From Clostridia bacterium (GTDB lineage: Bacteria > Bacillota > Clostridia > Christensenellales > Aristaeellaceae): a stretch of 64,000 bases of DNA. The stretch spans positions 18,791 through 82,790 of the forward strand of contig JAFXCE010000133.1 of the NCBI GenBank assembly GCA_017521565.1, written 5' to 3'. Shown here one piece after another: positions 7,880-20,000 of the stretch; position 1 is the first letter of the stretch, and each line of letters opens with the position of its first letter. The position numbers and the translations under genes were made by a program. The notes under the pieces are model-generated. The model saw only the letters and a program-made list of their open reading frames with translations. It had not been told where the DNA came from and made no database searches.

Positions 7880-10516
7880 ATGAAGTACGTTTACCTCTTT
7901 AAGGAAGGCGACGCAAGCATGCGCAACACGCTCGGCGGCAAGGGCGCGAATCTCGCGGAAATGACCAAGATTGGTCTTCCGGTTCCGCAGGGGTTCACCA
8001 TTTCCACCGAAGCCTGCACCAAGTATTATGAGGACGGCCGTCGTATCAACGATGACATTCAGGCCGAAATCATGGAGAATATCGTGAAGATGGAAGAGAT
8101 CACCGGCAAGAAGTTCGGCGATCTGGAAAATCCGCTTCTGGTTTCTGTTCGCTCTGGTGCGCGCGCGTCCATGCCGGGCATGATGGATACCATCCTGAAC
8201 CTGGGCCTCAATGAGGAAGTTGTGAACGTCATGGCGACCAAGTCCGGCAATCCGCGTTGGGCGTGGGACTGCTATCGCCGTTTCATCCAGATGTACTCCG
8301 ATGTCGTCATGGAGGTCGGCAAGAAGTACTTTGAGAAGCTCATTGACGAGATGAAGGAAGCCAAGGGCGTCACGCAGGACGTCGACCTGACTGCCGAGGA
8401 TCTCAAGGAACTGTGCACGCAGTTCAAGGCTGAGTATAAGAGCAAGCTGGGTACTGACTTCCCGACCGACCCGAAGGAGCAGCTCTTTGGCGCGGTGAAG
8501 GCCGTGTTCCGTTCCTGGGACAACCCGCGTGCCAACATCTACCGTATGGATCACGATATCCCGTACTCCTGGGGTACCGCTGTTAACGTCCAGATGATGG
8601 CGTTTGGCAATCTGGGCGACACTTCTGGTACCGGCGTTGCGTTCACCCGCAATCCGGCCACCGGCGAGAAGGGATTGATGGGCGAGTTCCTGATGAACGC
8701 GCAGGGCGAGGACGTCGTCGCCGGCGTGCGTACGCCGATGCCCATTGAGAAGATGAAGGAAGTTCTGCCGGAGGTTTACGAGCAGTTCCTTGGCATCTGC
8801 AATACGCTTGAGAAGCACTATCGCGATATGCAGGATATGGAGTTCACCATTGAGGACAAGAAGCTCTACATGCTGCAGACCCGTAACGGCAAGCGCACCG
8901 CTGCTGCCGCCATCAAGATTGCCTGCGATCTGATCGATGAAGGTATGATCACCGAGGAAGAGGCGCTGATGCAGATCGACGCCAAGAGCCTTGACATGCT
9001 GCTGCATCCGCAGTTTGACGCTGCTGCGCTGAAGAAGGCGCAGCCGGTCGGCAAGGGTATTGCTGCCTCTCCGGGCGCTGCTGCCGGCAAGATTGTCTTC
9101 ACCGCTGAGGAAGCTGCCGAGCGCGGCAAGGCAGGCGAGAAGGTCGTTCTCGTGCGTCTGGAGACCTCTCCGGAGGATATCGAGGGCATGAAGTACGCGC
9201 AGGGCATCCTGACTGTGCGCGGCGGCCAGACCTCTCATGCGGCGGTTGTTGCCCGCGGCATGGGTACCTGCTGTGTTTCCGGCTGCGGCGAGATCAAGAT
9301 GGACGAGGAGAACAAGCGTTTCACCCTCGCCGGCCGCACCTATCATGAGAATGATGAAATCTCCCTGGACGGCTCTACCGGCTGCATCTATGGCGAACTG
9401 ATCAAGACCGTTCCGGCCAATGTAGCTTCCGGCTACTTCGGCCGCATCATGGATCTGGCGGACAAGTATAAGACGCTGGGCGTCCGCACCAACGCCGACT
9501 CCCCGGCCGACACCAAGCAGGCTGTGGCCTTTGGTGCGCAGGGCATTGGCCTGTGCCGTACGGAGCATATGTTCTTCGATCCTGAGCGTATCGGTGCTTT
9601 CCGTGAGATGATCTGTGCGGAGACCGTCGAGGAGCGCGAGGCTGCGCTTAGCAAGATTGAGCCGATGCAGCAGGCTGACTTCGAGGGCATGTTCGAGGCG
9701 CTGGAAGGCTATCCGATGACTGTCCGCTTCCTCGATCCGCCGCTGCATGAGTTCGTGCCGACTGAGGAGGCAGACATCAAGGCGCTTGCGGAGGCGCAGG
9801 GCAAGTCTGTTGCCTACATCAAGCAGGTGATCAACGATCTCCACGAGTTTAACCCGATGATGGGTCATCGTGGCTGCCGTCTGACCGTCACCTATCCTGA
9901 AATCGCTGCGATGCAGACCCGTGCTGTGATCAAGGCTGCTCTGGCTGTTCAGGCGCGTCATGCGGACTGGAAGATCGTGCCGGAAATCATGATTCCGCTG
10001 CCGGGCGAGGTCAAGGAGATGAAGTTCGTCAAGGACATCGTCGTCAAGACCGCGAACGAGCTGATCGCTGCTTCCGGTGTTGAGCTCAAGTACGAAGTGG
10101 GTACCATGATGGAGATCCCGCGCGCCTGCCTGACTGCTGACGAAATCGCGACCGAGGCTGAGTTCTTCTGCTTCGGCACCAATGACCTGACCCAGATGAC
10201 CTTCGGCTTCAGCCGTGACGACGCGGGCAAGTTCCTGCCGAGCTACTACGCCAGCAAGATCTATGAGTCCGATCCGTTCGCCCGTCTGGATACCACCGGC
10301 GTGGGCAAGCTGATGACTATGGCTGTCAAGATGGGCAAGGAAGTGCGTCCGAATATGCACTTCGGCATCTGCGGCGAGCATGGCGGCGATCCGTCCTCCA
10401 TTGAGTTCTGCCACAAGATTGGTCTGAGCTACGTTTCCTGCTCTCCGTTCCGTGTGCCGATCGCCCGTCTGAGCGCTGCCCAGGCTGCGATCAAGGACAA
10501 GAAGGGCCAGCTGTAA
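7880..10516 (+). CDS. ppdK: Pyruvate, phosphate dikinase
   Basis: 878 aa; the start at 7880 is fixed by AAGGAGG eleven nt upstream. The longer in-frame start at 7856 would put that site inside the gene. The enzyme interconverts pyruvate, ATP and phosphate with PEP, AMP and PPi. The N-terminal ATP-grasp region is followed by the swivelling phosphohistidine domain, with GGQTSHAAVVARGMG around residues 449-463 (catalytic His 453). The C-terminal TIM-barrel has LCRTEHMF (about 560) and FGICGEHGGDP with catalytic Cys 831. Codon use is strongly biased, as for a highly expressed gene. It probably works in PPi-linked glycolysis or gluconeogenesis and may share C3/C4 metabolites with the decarboxylase operon at 45.7-51 kb. 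Monocistronic. Confidence 0.97.
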   Translation: MKYVYLFKEGDASMRNTLGGKGANLAEMTKIGLPVPQGFTISTEACTKYYEDGRRINDDIQAEIMENIVKMEEITGKKFGDLENPLLVSVRSGARASMPGMMDTILNLGLNEEVVNVMATKSGNPRWAWDCYRRFIQMYSDVVMEVGKKYFEKLIDEMKEAKGVTQDVDLTAEDLKELCTQFKAEYKSKLGTDFPTDPKEQLFGAVKAVFRSWDNPRANIYRMDHDIPYSWGTAVNVQMMAFGNLGDTSGTGVAFTRNPATGEKGLMGEFLMNAQGEDVVAGVRTPMPIEKMKEVLPEVYEQFLGICNTLEKHYRDMQDMEFTIEDKKLYMLQTRNGKRTAAAAIKIACDLIDEGMITEEEALMQIDAKSLDMLLHPQFDAAALKKAQPVGKGIAASPGAAAGKIVFTAEEAAERGKAGEKVVLVRLETSPEDIEGMKYAQGILTVRGGQTSHAAVVARGMGTCCVSGCGEIKMDEENKRFTLAGRTYHENDEISLDGSTGCIYGELIKTVPANVASGYFGRIMDLADKYKTLGVRTNADSPADTKQAVAFGAQGIGLCRTEHMFFDPERIGAFREMICAETVEEREAALSKIEPMQQADFEGMFEALEGYPMTVRFLDPPLHEFVPTEEADIKALAEAQGKSVAYIKQVINDLHEFNPMMGHRGCRLTVTYPEIAAMQTRAVIKAALAVQARHADWKIVPEIMIPLPGEVKEMKFVKDIVVKTANELIAASGVELKYEVGTMMEIPRACLTADEIATEAEFFCFGTNDLTQMTFGFSRDDAGKFLPSYYASKIYESDPFARLDTTGVGKLMTMAVKMGKEVRPNMHFGICGEHGGDPSSIEFCHKIGLSYVSCSPFRVPIARLSAAQAAIKDKKGQL

Positions 10517-10585
10517 GCTGCTGCGATGCAATGACGGATATTCTGCCTGATGCAGAATCTATTGCACGTCCTTAGTTCAGAATTC

Positions 10586-10620
10586 AGCCCCCGAAATCCA
10601 AATGGATTTCGGGGGCTTTT
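10586..10620 (+). terminator. Terminator after ppdK
   Basis: AGCCCCCGAAATCC/GGATTTCGGGGGCT stem followed by TTTT. Confidence 0.93.
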
Positions 10621-10937
10621 CTATATGAAGGAAACCCTTTGCTTGGAGCGAGGCATGAAGAGAGTAGAGGTGTGTTTTCGCGCAGGACAAATGATGGAAA
10701 TGTTGTCTGAATTCGGCCATGCTTGGTGAGAAGTGGCAGGCGTTTAGATGCGCTGAGTGCCGTTTTAAGCGAGCAAATGGCTTGCTGGAGGGATTTTCCC
10801 TAAGGGGAGCTGATAAAGCCGTGAGCGGCCTTTATGGCGCGAAAACCCAATGTTGAATCATTGAAATATATGTGAGTTTGCAGAGGCAGAACGTGCCTGC
10901 ATTGCTTTATAATACATGCTGGAATCACAAAAGAACA
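10621..10937. other. Intergenic region without a recognisable gene
   Basis: No ORF with a ribosome site, tRNA or clear repeat is visible between the ppdK terminator and the hairpin at 10938. A TATAAT at 10908-10913 lacks a correctly spaced -35 box. Confidence 0.5.
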
Positions 10938-10981
10938 TGCCGGTCTGTGCAGCAGTGTTGAACTGCACAGACCGGCATTTT
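10938..10981. terminator. Long hairpin terminator downstream of giant LRR gene
   Basis: ATGCCGGTCTGTGCAG/CTGCACAGACCGGCAT, a 16-bp perfect stem. The T-run (TTTTTCT) is on the plus strand and TTCTTTTG is on the minus strand, so it can act both ways. It lies 20 nt beyond the stop codon of the minus-strand LRR gene. Confidence 0.75.
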
Positions 10982-11000
10982 TCTATTTGATGGCTTCAGA

Positions 11001-14000
11001 TCAGTATTCTATGACGGTCAAGCCATTTTCCTGGGCATAGATGCTTGCAGCACTGCCCGCGGGGGTATAGACAATCAGGTGATTACAGCCGCTGAATGCA
11101 TCCGAATCGATGCTGGTTACACTGGCAGGAATGCGGACAGAAACGAGATTGCTGCAGCCGGCAAAAGCGCGTGCGCCAATCTGCACACATCCGTCCGGAA
11201 TCATGATGGCCTGAACCGGCAGACCGCAGAAAGCTTCATCTCGGATGACTTTCGTCGCGGTGGGGAGCATGAAGCTTGTCGCGGGGTCGACAACGACGTT
11301 GAACGCAACTTCGCTGTCATCCGGTGCGGTGGCAGAGATCCGGGCATATCCGGCGCTCAAGGCTTCGAGCTGCCTGCCTCCTGTTACGCGGATGACGTCC
11401 GGGTTGGAGGAGGCGAGTTCGGTCAGCGCGTCGGTGCTGTCAATCGCCAGATCGTCAAAGAACACGGTAATCTCGGGGATGGCGGTGTCGCCGATCTGCA
11501 TTACGCGCGGCGTGCTGATCTGCACATCTGTGATCTCCTTATATCGCACGACGGTTGCTGTACGGCTGATACCGCTGAGCGACGTGACGGTCAGCGGGAA
11601 GGCGCCGGAGGATGCGCTGTAATTGTAAAGCGTAAGCTTTTCGGCGGTGCTTCTTCTGCCGTCATAGGCAAAGGTAAACGTGCGGTATGCGTCCTCAGGC
11701 GTGATTTCCTGCGGATAGAGATCCATGCTCCTGCCGGACTTCAGGAAGATATATGAGGGGATGGAGAAATCTTCCACAGGCGGGTATACCGAGACCGGAA
11801 TCGTCAGGCTCAGTGCCGGGATTTCCGCAATGGAAACCGTCAATTCAGCAGAACCGGCGCTAAGGAACGTGAGCGATGCGCCATCTGCCTGCACAACCGA
11901 CGGATCGGAGGAGATACAGGAGATCGTGTAGCGCAGCACTGGCAGCTGCGGGTTGATGGTCAGTTTCTCTCGCAGATCCAGCGTCATGCCCGTATCCATG
12001 TGCAGTTCGCTCGGGCCGGTGAACGTCGTGTATTCCTCGGGCGGCGCGGCATCGACTGCGATAAATGCGCATCCCTGCGTCTGCGCCCATGCTTCGGCTG
12101 CGCTGTCGGCATAGCCGTATACAGTTTTGAGGCCGGATCCAAAGGCATTGGTACAGATTTCTGTGACTTCAGCAGGCAGGAATACGCGTTTCAGACCGCT
12201 GTCGACGATAATCTCCGGGATCGTTTTGACAGAAGGCGGAATGCTCAGCTCAGCCAGATTGCAGCCAGTGAATGCCCAGTAGGCGATGCTTTCCAACGAC
12301 GGCGGGAGCGTGATGCGTTCCAGTCCGCTGTAGAAGAAAGCATAGCGATCGATGCTGACAAGCGTCTGCGGCAGCGTAAGCGACTTGAGAGAGTCGCAGG
12401 AGTAGAATATGCTGCTAGAGAGATGGGTGAGTCCGTCCGGCAGGGAGACCGTCTCCAGCCAATCACAGTATTGGAAGGCACTCGAGCCAATTTCGGTCAC
12501 GCTGTTCGGGATGGTGATTGCTGTCAGGGAATCGCATTCATAGAACGCGGAACTGCCGATAGCGCGCAAACCATCCGGCAGAGAGACGCTCTCAAGCGCA
12601 GTGCAATTTTGGAAAGCTCCATTACCGATGGCGTCGATGAATTCCGGCACAGTAACCTCGGTCACATCCTTATTACATCTGTTCAGTGTGATCATGCGTT
12701 CTCCGGCATCATCCAGCGTAACCTTCAGGGAGAACTGCGGATAGGCCGGATCAATGAACGTATAACCAGCCTGCCCAAGTGCTAGCGCGACGCTGCTGTC
12801 CTTGCTGTAAGAATGCGTAACGGGGCAGTTGTCAAAGGAACGGTTTCCAATGGATACAACGCTTTCCGGCATGGAGAGGGAAGCAAGTGCGCTACAGTCG
12901 GAAAATGCATATCCGCCAATAGAGGTGAGTGTATCGGGCAGCGCAACATCTTCAAGCGACGTACAGTTATAGAAGGCCTGATAGCCGATGGCAGTTACGC
13001 CTTCGGGTACAGTAATTTCGGTTGCGCTCTTGTCACAGCGTGTCAGCGTAATTGTGCGCGAACCGTCATCATCCAGCGTAACCTTGAAGGAAAGCAGCGG
13101 ATACGCCGGATCAATGAATGTGTATCCAGCTTTGCCGAGTGCAAGGGCAGTATCGCTGCCCATCGTACAGTAGATGCTTGCCGGACATTCGCTGAACACG
13201 CTGTTGCCGACGAAAGTGATGCTATCCGGCAGCGTGATCGACGTAAGCGAAGCACATCCGGAGAAGGCCCACGATCCGATAGCAGTCACAAAATCGGGTA
13301 TAACAATTTCGGTTACGCTCTTGTCACAGCGTGTCAGCGTAATTGTGCGCGAACCGTCATCATCCAGCGTAACCTTGAAGGAAAGCAGCGGATAGGCCGG
13401 ATCAATGAATGTGTACCCAGCTTTACCCAGTGCAAGGGCGGTAGCGCTGTTAACTGCACAGAAACGCGTTGCCGAGGAACTGGAGAAAGCCTCGCTTGCG
13501 ATGGATGTGATATCATCCGGCAGGATAATTGACGTGAGGGAGGTACAGTTAGAGAATGCGTACCGACCAAGGGAAGAAAGCGTCTTCGGAATTGTGATAG
13601 ATGTAAGTGCTGCACAAGCATCGAATGCGGATTCACCGATGGATTCAAGTCCCTCGGGCAGCGTAACCGACGTAAGAGAAGTACATCTGTAGAAAGCATG
13701 ATTCTCAATCTTCTTTACACTGTCCGGGATCGTGACGGAGACCAGCGAAGTACAGTTGGCAAAGCCAGCTTCATAGCCGCTGCGGCTGATCTGCTCAACG
13801 CCGTCGGGGATAATGGCATCGACCGCATCTCTGTCACAGTTGTGGACGTATGTGATACGCTTGCCGTTTTCGTCCTCGTATGTGCGCAGCGCCAGCATCT
13901 CGGAGCCCTTGACGGTAAAACTGCGAGAGTTTTTTCCCAGCGCGAGCGCAGTATCGCTGTTCATCGCGCAGTAGATGCTTGCCGGACAATTGCTGAACGC

Positions 14001-17000
14001 GCTGCTGCTGACAGAAGTGATACGCTCCGGAAGCGTGATCGATTCAAGCAAGGCGCAGTCATAGAAGGCGTTCGCTCCGATAGCAGTCACGAAATCAGGC
14101 ACGATGATTTCTGTTGCGCTCTTGTCGCAGCCAGCCAGTGTGAAGATACGCGAGCCAGAATCATCCAGTGCAGTCCTAAAGGAGAGAAGCGGATAGGCAG
14201 AAACGGTGAATGCGTATCCGGCATTGCTCAGCGTGAGTGCAGTTTCACTGCCCAAATTGCAGAAGAGCTTTGCCGGGCAATCATAGAATGCATTTCTGCC
14301 TACGGATGTGATATTGTCCGGCAGGGTGACTGAACGGAGGGAGGTACAGTCGCGGAATGCCTCTGTGCCGATGGAATCAAGGTTCTTTGAGAATATGACT
14401 GTCGCAAGGGAAGAGCATCTGTAGAAAGCCTGATTTTCAATCCATTTTACACTGTCCGGGATCGTGACGGAAACAAGCGAAGCGCAGTCTCTGAATCCAT
14501 AGGAAGACCCATTATAGTTGCGGCCGATCTGTTCAACGCCATCCGGAATAACCACGTTGACAGCGTCGCTGTCGCAGCGATAAACACAGGTAATGCGCTT
14601 GCCGTTTTCGTCCTCGTATGTGAGGAGTCTCAGCATCTCGGAGCCCTTGACGGTAAAGCTGCGAGAATTCTTTCCCAGCGCGAGAGCAGTGTCGCTGTTC
14701 ATCGTGCAATAGATCTCTGCTGGGCAATAGGTGAAAGCACTGCTGCCGACGGAAGTGATGCTATCCGGCAGGGTAATCGATGTAAGCGAAGTACATTCGT
14801 AGAAGGCATTCCCGATAGCAGTCACGAAATCTGGCACGATGATTTCTGTTGCGCTCTTGTCGCAGTTATCCAGTGTGAAGATGCGCGAGCCAGAATCATC
14901 CAATGCAGCCTTGAAGGAGAGCAGAGGATAGGCAGGATCGGTGAAGGCGCACCCAACCTTGCTCAGTGTGAGTGCAGTCTCACTGTCCAAAGCGCAGACG
15001 ATTTTTGCCGGGCAGTTGCTGAATGCATTTCTGCCGATGCTGGTGATGCCATCCGGCAGGTCAATGCTCTGCAGCGCAGTACAATTGCTGAAAACATAGC
15101 TGCCAATCGAGGTGATGCTGTCCGGAATTACGACTTCCTCAAGCGTGGTACAATCGGAGAAAAGGGAGGAAGGAAGTGCGGTGATGCCGTCCGGCAAGGT
15201 GATTGACTGAAGTGAAGTACAATTGTAGAATGCATCCTCGCCGATGCTGGTGATGTTGTCCGGCAAGGTGATTGACTGAAGTGAAGTACAATTGTAGAAT
15301 GCATCCTCGCCGATGCTGGTGATGTTGTCCGGCAGGGTGATCGACTGGAGCGCAAAGCAGTTTCTGAATGCATAACTGCCGATGCTGGTGACGCTGTTCG
15401 GAATTGTAATGGAGGCAAGTGACGAACAGTAAGCAAAGCAGGAGCCTTGAATCTGTTCAACGCCATCCGGGATAACCACGTTGACAGCGTCGCTGTCGCA
15501 GTCATAGACGTAGGTAATGCGCTTGCCGTTTTCGTCCTCGTATGTGCGCAACTTCAGCATTTCGGAGCCCTTGACAGTAAAGCTGTCAGAGTTCTTTCCC
15601 AGCACAAGAGCGGTATCGCTGTTTATCGTGCAATAGACTTCCGCCGGACAGCCGCTGAAAGCATTGCTGCCAACAGATGTGATGCCGTCCGGCAGGACAA
15701 TCGACGTAAGCGAATCACATTCGTAGAAGGCATTCCCGATAGCAGTCACGAAATCGGGCACGATGACTTCTGTTGCGCTCTTGTCACAGTCAGCCAGTGT
15801 GAAGGTGCGCGAGCCAGAATCATCCAGTGCAACCTTGAAGGAGAGCTGCGGGTATTCAGGAGCGGTGAACACGTGTCCAGCATTGCTCAACGTGAGTGCA
15901 GTTTCGCTGTTCAAATTGCAGAAGAACTTTGCCGGGCAATCGGTGAAAGCATTGCTGTCGATGCTGGTGATGCCATCTGGCAGGTCAATGCTCTTGAGCG
16001 CAGTACAATTGCTGAAAGCATAGCTGCCAATTGAGGTGATGACGTCTGGCAGGATGATCGACTGAAGAGCAGTACAATTATAGAACGTATAATCGCTGAT
16101 GCTGGTGATGCTGTCCGGCAGGGTGATCGACTGGAGTGCAGTGCAGCTTTGGAATGCATAACTGCCAATGGAGGTGATACTGTTCGGCAGGGTGATCGAC
16201 TGGAGCGCAAAGCAGTTTCTGAATGCATAACTGCCGATGCTGGTGACGCTGTTCGGAATTGTAACGGAGGCAAGTGACGAACAGTAAGCAAAGCAGGAGC
16301 CTTGAATCTGTTCAACGCCATCCGGAATAACTACGTTGACAGCATCGCTGTCACAGTCATAGACGCAAGTAATGCGCTTGCCGTTTTTGTCCTCAATGGT
16401 GCGCAGAACCAGCTTCTCAGCTCCCTTGACGGTAAAGCTGTAAGAAGTCTTTCCTAGCGCAAGTGCAGTGTCGCTGTTCATCGTGCAATAGACTTCCGCC
16501 GGACAGCCGCTGAAAGCATTGCTGCCAACAGATGTGATGCCATCCGGAAGGGTGATCGATGTAAGCGAAGCACATCCATTGAAGGCGTTCGATCCGATAG
16601 CAGTCACGAAGTCGGGCACGACAATTTCATCTGCACTCTTGTCGCAGCCAGCCAGCGTGAAGACGCGCGCGCTATTCTCGTTCAGCGCAGCCTTGAATGA
16701 GAACTGCGGATACTCAGGATCGGAGAATATGCGTCCAGCATTGCTCAGTGTCAGTGCGGTCTCGCTGTCCAAATCGCAGAAAAGCTTTGCCGGGCAATCG
16801 GTGAAAGCATTGCTGCCGATAGAGGTGATGCCGTCCGGCAGGATGATCGACTGAAGTGCAGTGCATTTATAGAACGTATAATCGCTGATGCTGGAGATGC
16901 CATCCGGCAGGGTGATCGACTGAAGTGCAGTACAATTGTAGAATGCTTGCTTGCCGATGATGGTGACGCTGTTTGGCAGGGTAATCGACTGAAGCGCAGT

Positions 17001-20000
17001 ACAATTCTGGAAGGTATAATCGCCAATGCTGGAGATACTGTCCGGAAGCGTGAGTGACTGGAGCGAAGAACAATTGTAGAACGCTTGTGTGCCGATGCTG
17101 GTGACGCTGTCCGGCAGAGTCAGAGACTGGAGTGTTTTGCAGTTGTAAAATGCAGAACCGCCGATGGAGACGATGCTGCCCGGCAGGGAAATGCTTTCAA
17201 GCTGCGTACATCCGCTGAAGGAAGAACTGCCGATGTGGGTCACACCATTGGGAATAGTCACATTTACAGCATTGGTGCTGCATGCAGTGATGGTGACCCA
17301 AGGCTTCTCGGTGGAACTGTTTTCAGCCTTCAGAGACAGAATTTCATATCCCGGCAGCGTGAAACGGTTTCCAGCGCGGGAAAGGGCAACGCCGGTGTCG
17401 CTGTCGATCGCGCAGTACAGCGTGGCAGGGCAGTTTCCAAAGGCTCGGGATCCGACGGTCGTGATGCCATCCGGAAGCGTGATTGCTTTCAGCGCAGAGC
17501 ACTTGTAGAATGCTTCCTCGCCGATGGATGTCAGTGTTTTAGGCAGCGTAACGCTTGCCAGCATAGCGCACTCTTCAAAAGCACTGGCAGACAGCGCGGT
17601 CAGACCTTCGGGCAGGACGACTTCTGTCAGCATTTTGCAGTTGTCAAAGGCGCCGGAGCCGATAGAGGTGACGTTCGCCGGAATCTCGATGGACTCGAGT
17701 GCGATACAGTTGCGGAAGGCCTCGGAGCCGATGGAAACAATGCTGTCCGGCAGGGCGATTGTTTTCAGTACGCTGCATCCGGAGAAGGCGAAGGCGCTGA
17801 TCGCGGTTAATCCCTGCGGCAGGGTCACATCTTCGAGTGCAGTGCATCCAAAGAAGGAGGAGGCGATAGAGGTGACGCTGTCGGGAATGGATACGCTCCT
17901 GAGGGCTGTATGATCCTTAAAAGCATTTGCACCGATAGCCGTTACACCCTGCGGAATGATCACTTCCGTGAGATCGGTTTTTGCGCCGGTGACGGTAATC
18001 GTGAGCGTGCCGTCTGTGTTCTGCTTTGTTTCAATCGTAAGCCCGTCGTAGGCGTACTTCGGCATGCCAGCCTTGGTGAGCGCGATGGCGGTCTGGCTGT
18101 CGAGACGGTAGTGAATGGAGAAGCTGCATTCGTAGAACCAACGGGAATCAATGCTGGTGATGTTGTCCGGCAGTGTGACGCTGGTGATGTGCGTGTCATA
18201 GTAGAACGCATAGCGATCGAGCTTGGTAACGGCATCCGGAACAATGATTGCGCCTTCTGCAGAGGAAGAGCAATCGTAAAGCGCGAGCACGGATGCGTCC
18301 GAGTTGTAGTACAGCTTGAGCGCAGGATAGGCAGGATCCGTGAATTTGTTGCCGGATTTGCTTAGCGTCTTTGCGGCGGAAGAGTCAATGGCGCATAGGA
18401 GTGTACCGCCAAGCTCGCTGCCTGCGCTGGTAAGGCTCTCGGGAATGCTTACCTTGAGGTTGTAGCAGCCGTGGAAAGCCTTGGTTCCGATGGAAGTGAT
18501 GCCCTCCGGAAGGACGAGTGATTCCAGAGCACTGCAGTAGGAGAACGTGCCGTCTCCGATGGATGTCACGCTGGCGGGGATATTGATTTTTGTCAAGGAC
18601 TCGCAGCAGAAGGCATAATTACCGATGGACGTAACCGTTTCGGGAAGATGGATTTCTGTCAGCAGATCACAGCCATAGAATGCATAATGATCGATCGTGA
18701 TCAGGTTTTCCGGCAGCGTGATGCTTTCAAGGGCAGAACAGTATTGGAATGCATTTTTGCCCACTATGGTGACGCTGCCGGGAATATCGACAGATGCCAG
18801 TTTTGGGCATTGGTAGAAGAGGAATTCTCCAATCGCTGTGAGGTTTTCCGGCAGCGCGACGCTTTCAAGTGCAGAGCAGTAATAGAACGCATGGCTGCCT
18901 ATCTCTGTGACGCTGTCAGGGATAACAATGTTCGTCAGGCTCTTGGATTCGGAAAATGCGTAGTCGCCGATGGTCAGAAGGCCCTCTGGCAGGGTGATAT
19001 CGGTAGCCGCAGATCGGTAGAATGCGCGGCTTGCAATGGCGCGGGTCTGCGGCGGCAGGGCAGGGATGCTGGTAAGGGCAGGATCTGCGCTCTTGAGCGT
19101 CAGAGACCGGGTGCCATCCTCGGCAGCCTCCAAGACGAAGTTCAGCCCCTCATAGCCGGAGCGGAAGCGGAAGGCGTATCCTGCTGCAGCGACGGTTTCT
19201 CCCGTGCTGCTTTCCGGATTGATGTACAGCGTCTTTCCTTTTAGCACGCCGCTTGCGATACTTGTGATGCTGTCGGGAAGGACGAGAGACGTCAGCGCTG
19301 TGCAGTTTTTAAACGCATCGCTTTCGATCATCGTCAGGCTCTCGGGCAGGGTGATGCTTTCAAGCTGCTTGCAGTTGTAAAATGCGTTGCTTGCGATGGT
19401 TGTTGTGCCTTCGGGCAAAGCGACGCTCACAGCATCCTCGCTGCAGTCGGCGACGGTATAAGTGCGTGCGCCGTTTTCGTCCTCCCTGGCTAGGATACAG
19501 ACCTGCGGATAGTCAGGATCGCGGAAGCTGTAGTTTTTGCTGCTCAGCGTCATGGCGGTCAGGCTTTCGCGGCTGCAGAAAAGCTTATCGGTGTCCCTTG
19601 AAGAGATGTTGGTCAGGTTTTCCGGCAGGATGACCGCCTGAAGATTAAAACAGCCATAGAAGGCGTTGCCACCGATGGAAGTGACTGACTCGGGGATAAC
19701 AATGCGTTCGAGTGTTGAATGGTAATAGAATGCCCGGTATGCAATCTCCGTGACGCCATCGGGGATGGTGATTTCGGTTGCATCCGCAGCCGCGCCTGCG
19801 GCGCACAGATTGCCGCTTGAGCCGTAATTCAGCTTGACCTGAGGCTGCGACGGATCGGCAAAGAAGTATCCATTATTGCTGAGCAGGAGGGAAACTGCGC
19901 TGCCAGGCGCGCACAGGAGCATGGCGGAACAGTTCGTAAAGGAGTAACGGGTGATCGTCGTGAGAGAGTCGGGAATAACGATCGATTTGAAAGAATCACA

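Noticed and set aside
3884..10531. Long antisense frames opposite fakA and ppdK (654 and 893 codons)
   Set aside because: They mirror genes with strong codon bias, lack ribosome sites and show no family motifs; the sense strands carry clear catalytic signatures.
10900..10981. Small RNA from TATAAT at 10908 ending at the hairpin 10938-10981
   Set aside because: No correctly spaced -35 box; the hairpin is explained as the terminator of the LRR gene.
13000..17200. Regular spaced repeats resembling a CRISPR array
   Set aside because: The period is 69 bp inside one open frame and encodes LRR units; there are no unique 30-40 bp spacers and no cas genes.
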